Assembly: GCA_031552845.1 (NCBI GenBank)
Contig: JAVBMC010000054.1
Coordinates: 1-20,993, forward strand
Source: JAVBMC01 sp031552845
GTDB taxonomy: Bacteria > Verrucomicrobiota > Kiritimatiellia > RFP12 > DVOR01
Length of the DNA stretch: 20,993 bases
Reading direction: 5' to 3'
Of the stretch, positions 20,373 through 20,993 are shown piece by piece. How positions within the stretch are numbered: the stretch's first letter is position 1; every line of letters starts with the position of its first letter. The notes beneath the pieces are model-generated. The model saw only the letters and a program-made list of their open reading frames with translations, was not told the origin of the DNA and did no database searches. Position numbers and translations under genes: made by a program.

Positions 20373-20993
20373 ATGAACGATACACAGCCACACAGTTCAG
20401 TCCAATACAAACTCACGCCGGCCGTTTCACGCGAACTTGCCGAGTTCAACCGCTACACGCCGGTGACCGTCTCGCGCGGCACGCTGTCGCTACGGCAGCT
20501 CGCCAAACGCATGTCCAGCGGCGGGGGCAACCTCAGCACCGCGCAATCTGCGGCGTTTCTGGAGCGCGCCTTCGAGACCATCCTCGAAGCTACGCAGGAA
20601 GGCCACCGCATCACGCTCGGCCGTTTGGGTTACCTCGGCCTGCGCGGCAGCGGCGTCTTCACGCAGGAAGGCACGCCCGTCGAAGGCAAGGAGCTCAGCT
20701 TCGCGCTGCGCTTCCAACCCGGCGCGGAGATGAAGGAAGAGATGAGCCGCATCACCGGTGAACTCCTCGAAACCTCCAAACGCGCTCCAACCCTGCGTGT
20801 CCTTGTCGACGCAACCAGCGGCACCACCAATGCCGCGGTCACCGTCGGTGGCATGGCCAAGCTCGACGGCCAGCACCTGCGCTTTAAGCCGCTCATGGGC
20901 GATGAAGGGCTCTTCTTCATCCCGCAGAACGGCAGCGCGGACAGCACTATCAAGGTCACCCGGTTCCTCGACAACCGCCATACGCGCCTCACC
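20373..20993 (+). CDS. HU-Ig (HU-HIG / DUF4469-type) DNA-binding protein, C-terminus beyond window
   Basis: The frame runs 207 codons from the ATG at 20373 to the window edge with no stop. Residues about 1-120 resemble the HU-like domain of the Bacteroidetes/PVC HU-HIG family: YKLTPAVSRELAEFNRYTPVTVSRG, then LRQLAKRMSSGGGNLSTAQSAAFLERAFETI and GHRITLGRLGYLGLRGSG. Here the DNA-bending HU fold is preceded by a family-specific extension. Residues about 120 onward fit the Ig-like DUF4469 region, with GEGLFFIPQNG-like sequence (DEGLFFIPQNGSADSTIKVTRFLDN) near the edge. Such proteins are thought to bind and organise DNA. No strong Shine-Dalgarno is visible; only an A-rich stretch (AGAAAGAAAA) precedes the start. 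It has its own promoter. A minus-strand frame across it is a shadow. Confidence 0.82.
   Translation, partial: MNDTQPHSSVQYKLTPAVSRELAEFNRYTPVTVSRGTLSLRQLAKRMSSGGGNLSTAQSAAFLERAFETILEATQEGHRITLGRLGYLGLRGSGVFTQEGTPVEGKELSFALRFQPGAEMKEEMSRITGELLETSKRAPTLRVLVDATSGTTNAAVTVGGMAKLDGQHLRFKPLMGDEGLFFIPQNGSADSTIKVTRFLDNRHTRLT

Overview
The window looks like chromosomal DNA of a PVC-superphylum bacterium, most likely the Kiritimatiellota/Verrucomicrobiota/Lentisphaerota side. This is inferred from large secreted beta-strand-repeat proteins with no outer-membrane barrel, a LamG-type secreted protein, a large clan-A glycoside hydrolase beside a secreted polysaccharide deacetylase, an HU-Ig type DNA-binding protein and an IS1595-type transposase. 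No rRNA, tRNA or taxonomic marker was seen, so the assignment is tentative.

Layout. Positions 1-286 hold the start of an IS1595-family transposase that runs off the left edge. A lone secreted protein follows (615-1436), then a bidirectional terminator, then an etfB-etfA pair on the minus strand (3347 to 1517) with a well-formed promoter. A complex intergenic region (3348-3897) carries promoters on both strands and a striking palindrome array. It leads into a four-gene secreted-protein operon on the plus strand (3898-12220): two beta-strand-repeat proteins, a polysaccharide deacetylase and a glycoside hydrolase, closed by a strong terminator (12241-12278). A second palindrome array (12388-12509) lies in the convergent gap. 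On the minus strand a tightly packed eight-gene run reads from 17800 down to 12622: rlmN, ExbB-like, ExbD-like, TonB-like, a small secreted W/G/P-rich protein, tcdA, a DUF2752 protein and an AEC-family transporter. Upstream of it are a 160-bp element with inverted ends and a two-gene secreted pair (a BspA-type leucine-rich-repeat protein and a Cys-containing unknown, 19873 to 18076). The right edge holds a promoter-rich, possibly structured intergenic region and the start of an HU-Ig DNA-binding protein (20373 onward).

How the genes may work together. The plus-strand operon reads as a secreted polysaccharide-processing unit: the deacetylase and hydrolase act on a glycan, and the beta-helical/LamG proteins may bind or display it. 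The ExbB/ExbD/TonB genes look like an inner-membrane energy-coupling unit, but the ExbD-like protein has Asn where the proton-carrying Asp normally sits.

The most unusual signal is a pair of intergenic arrays built on one design. Short palindromes repeat at an exact pitch (23 bp in one, 22 bp in the other) with variable linkers, and the palindrome differs between arrays. One array lies in a divergent promoter region. The other lies between convergent genes, where ordinary promoter control is hard to invoke.
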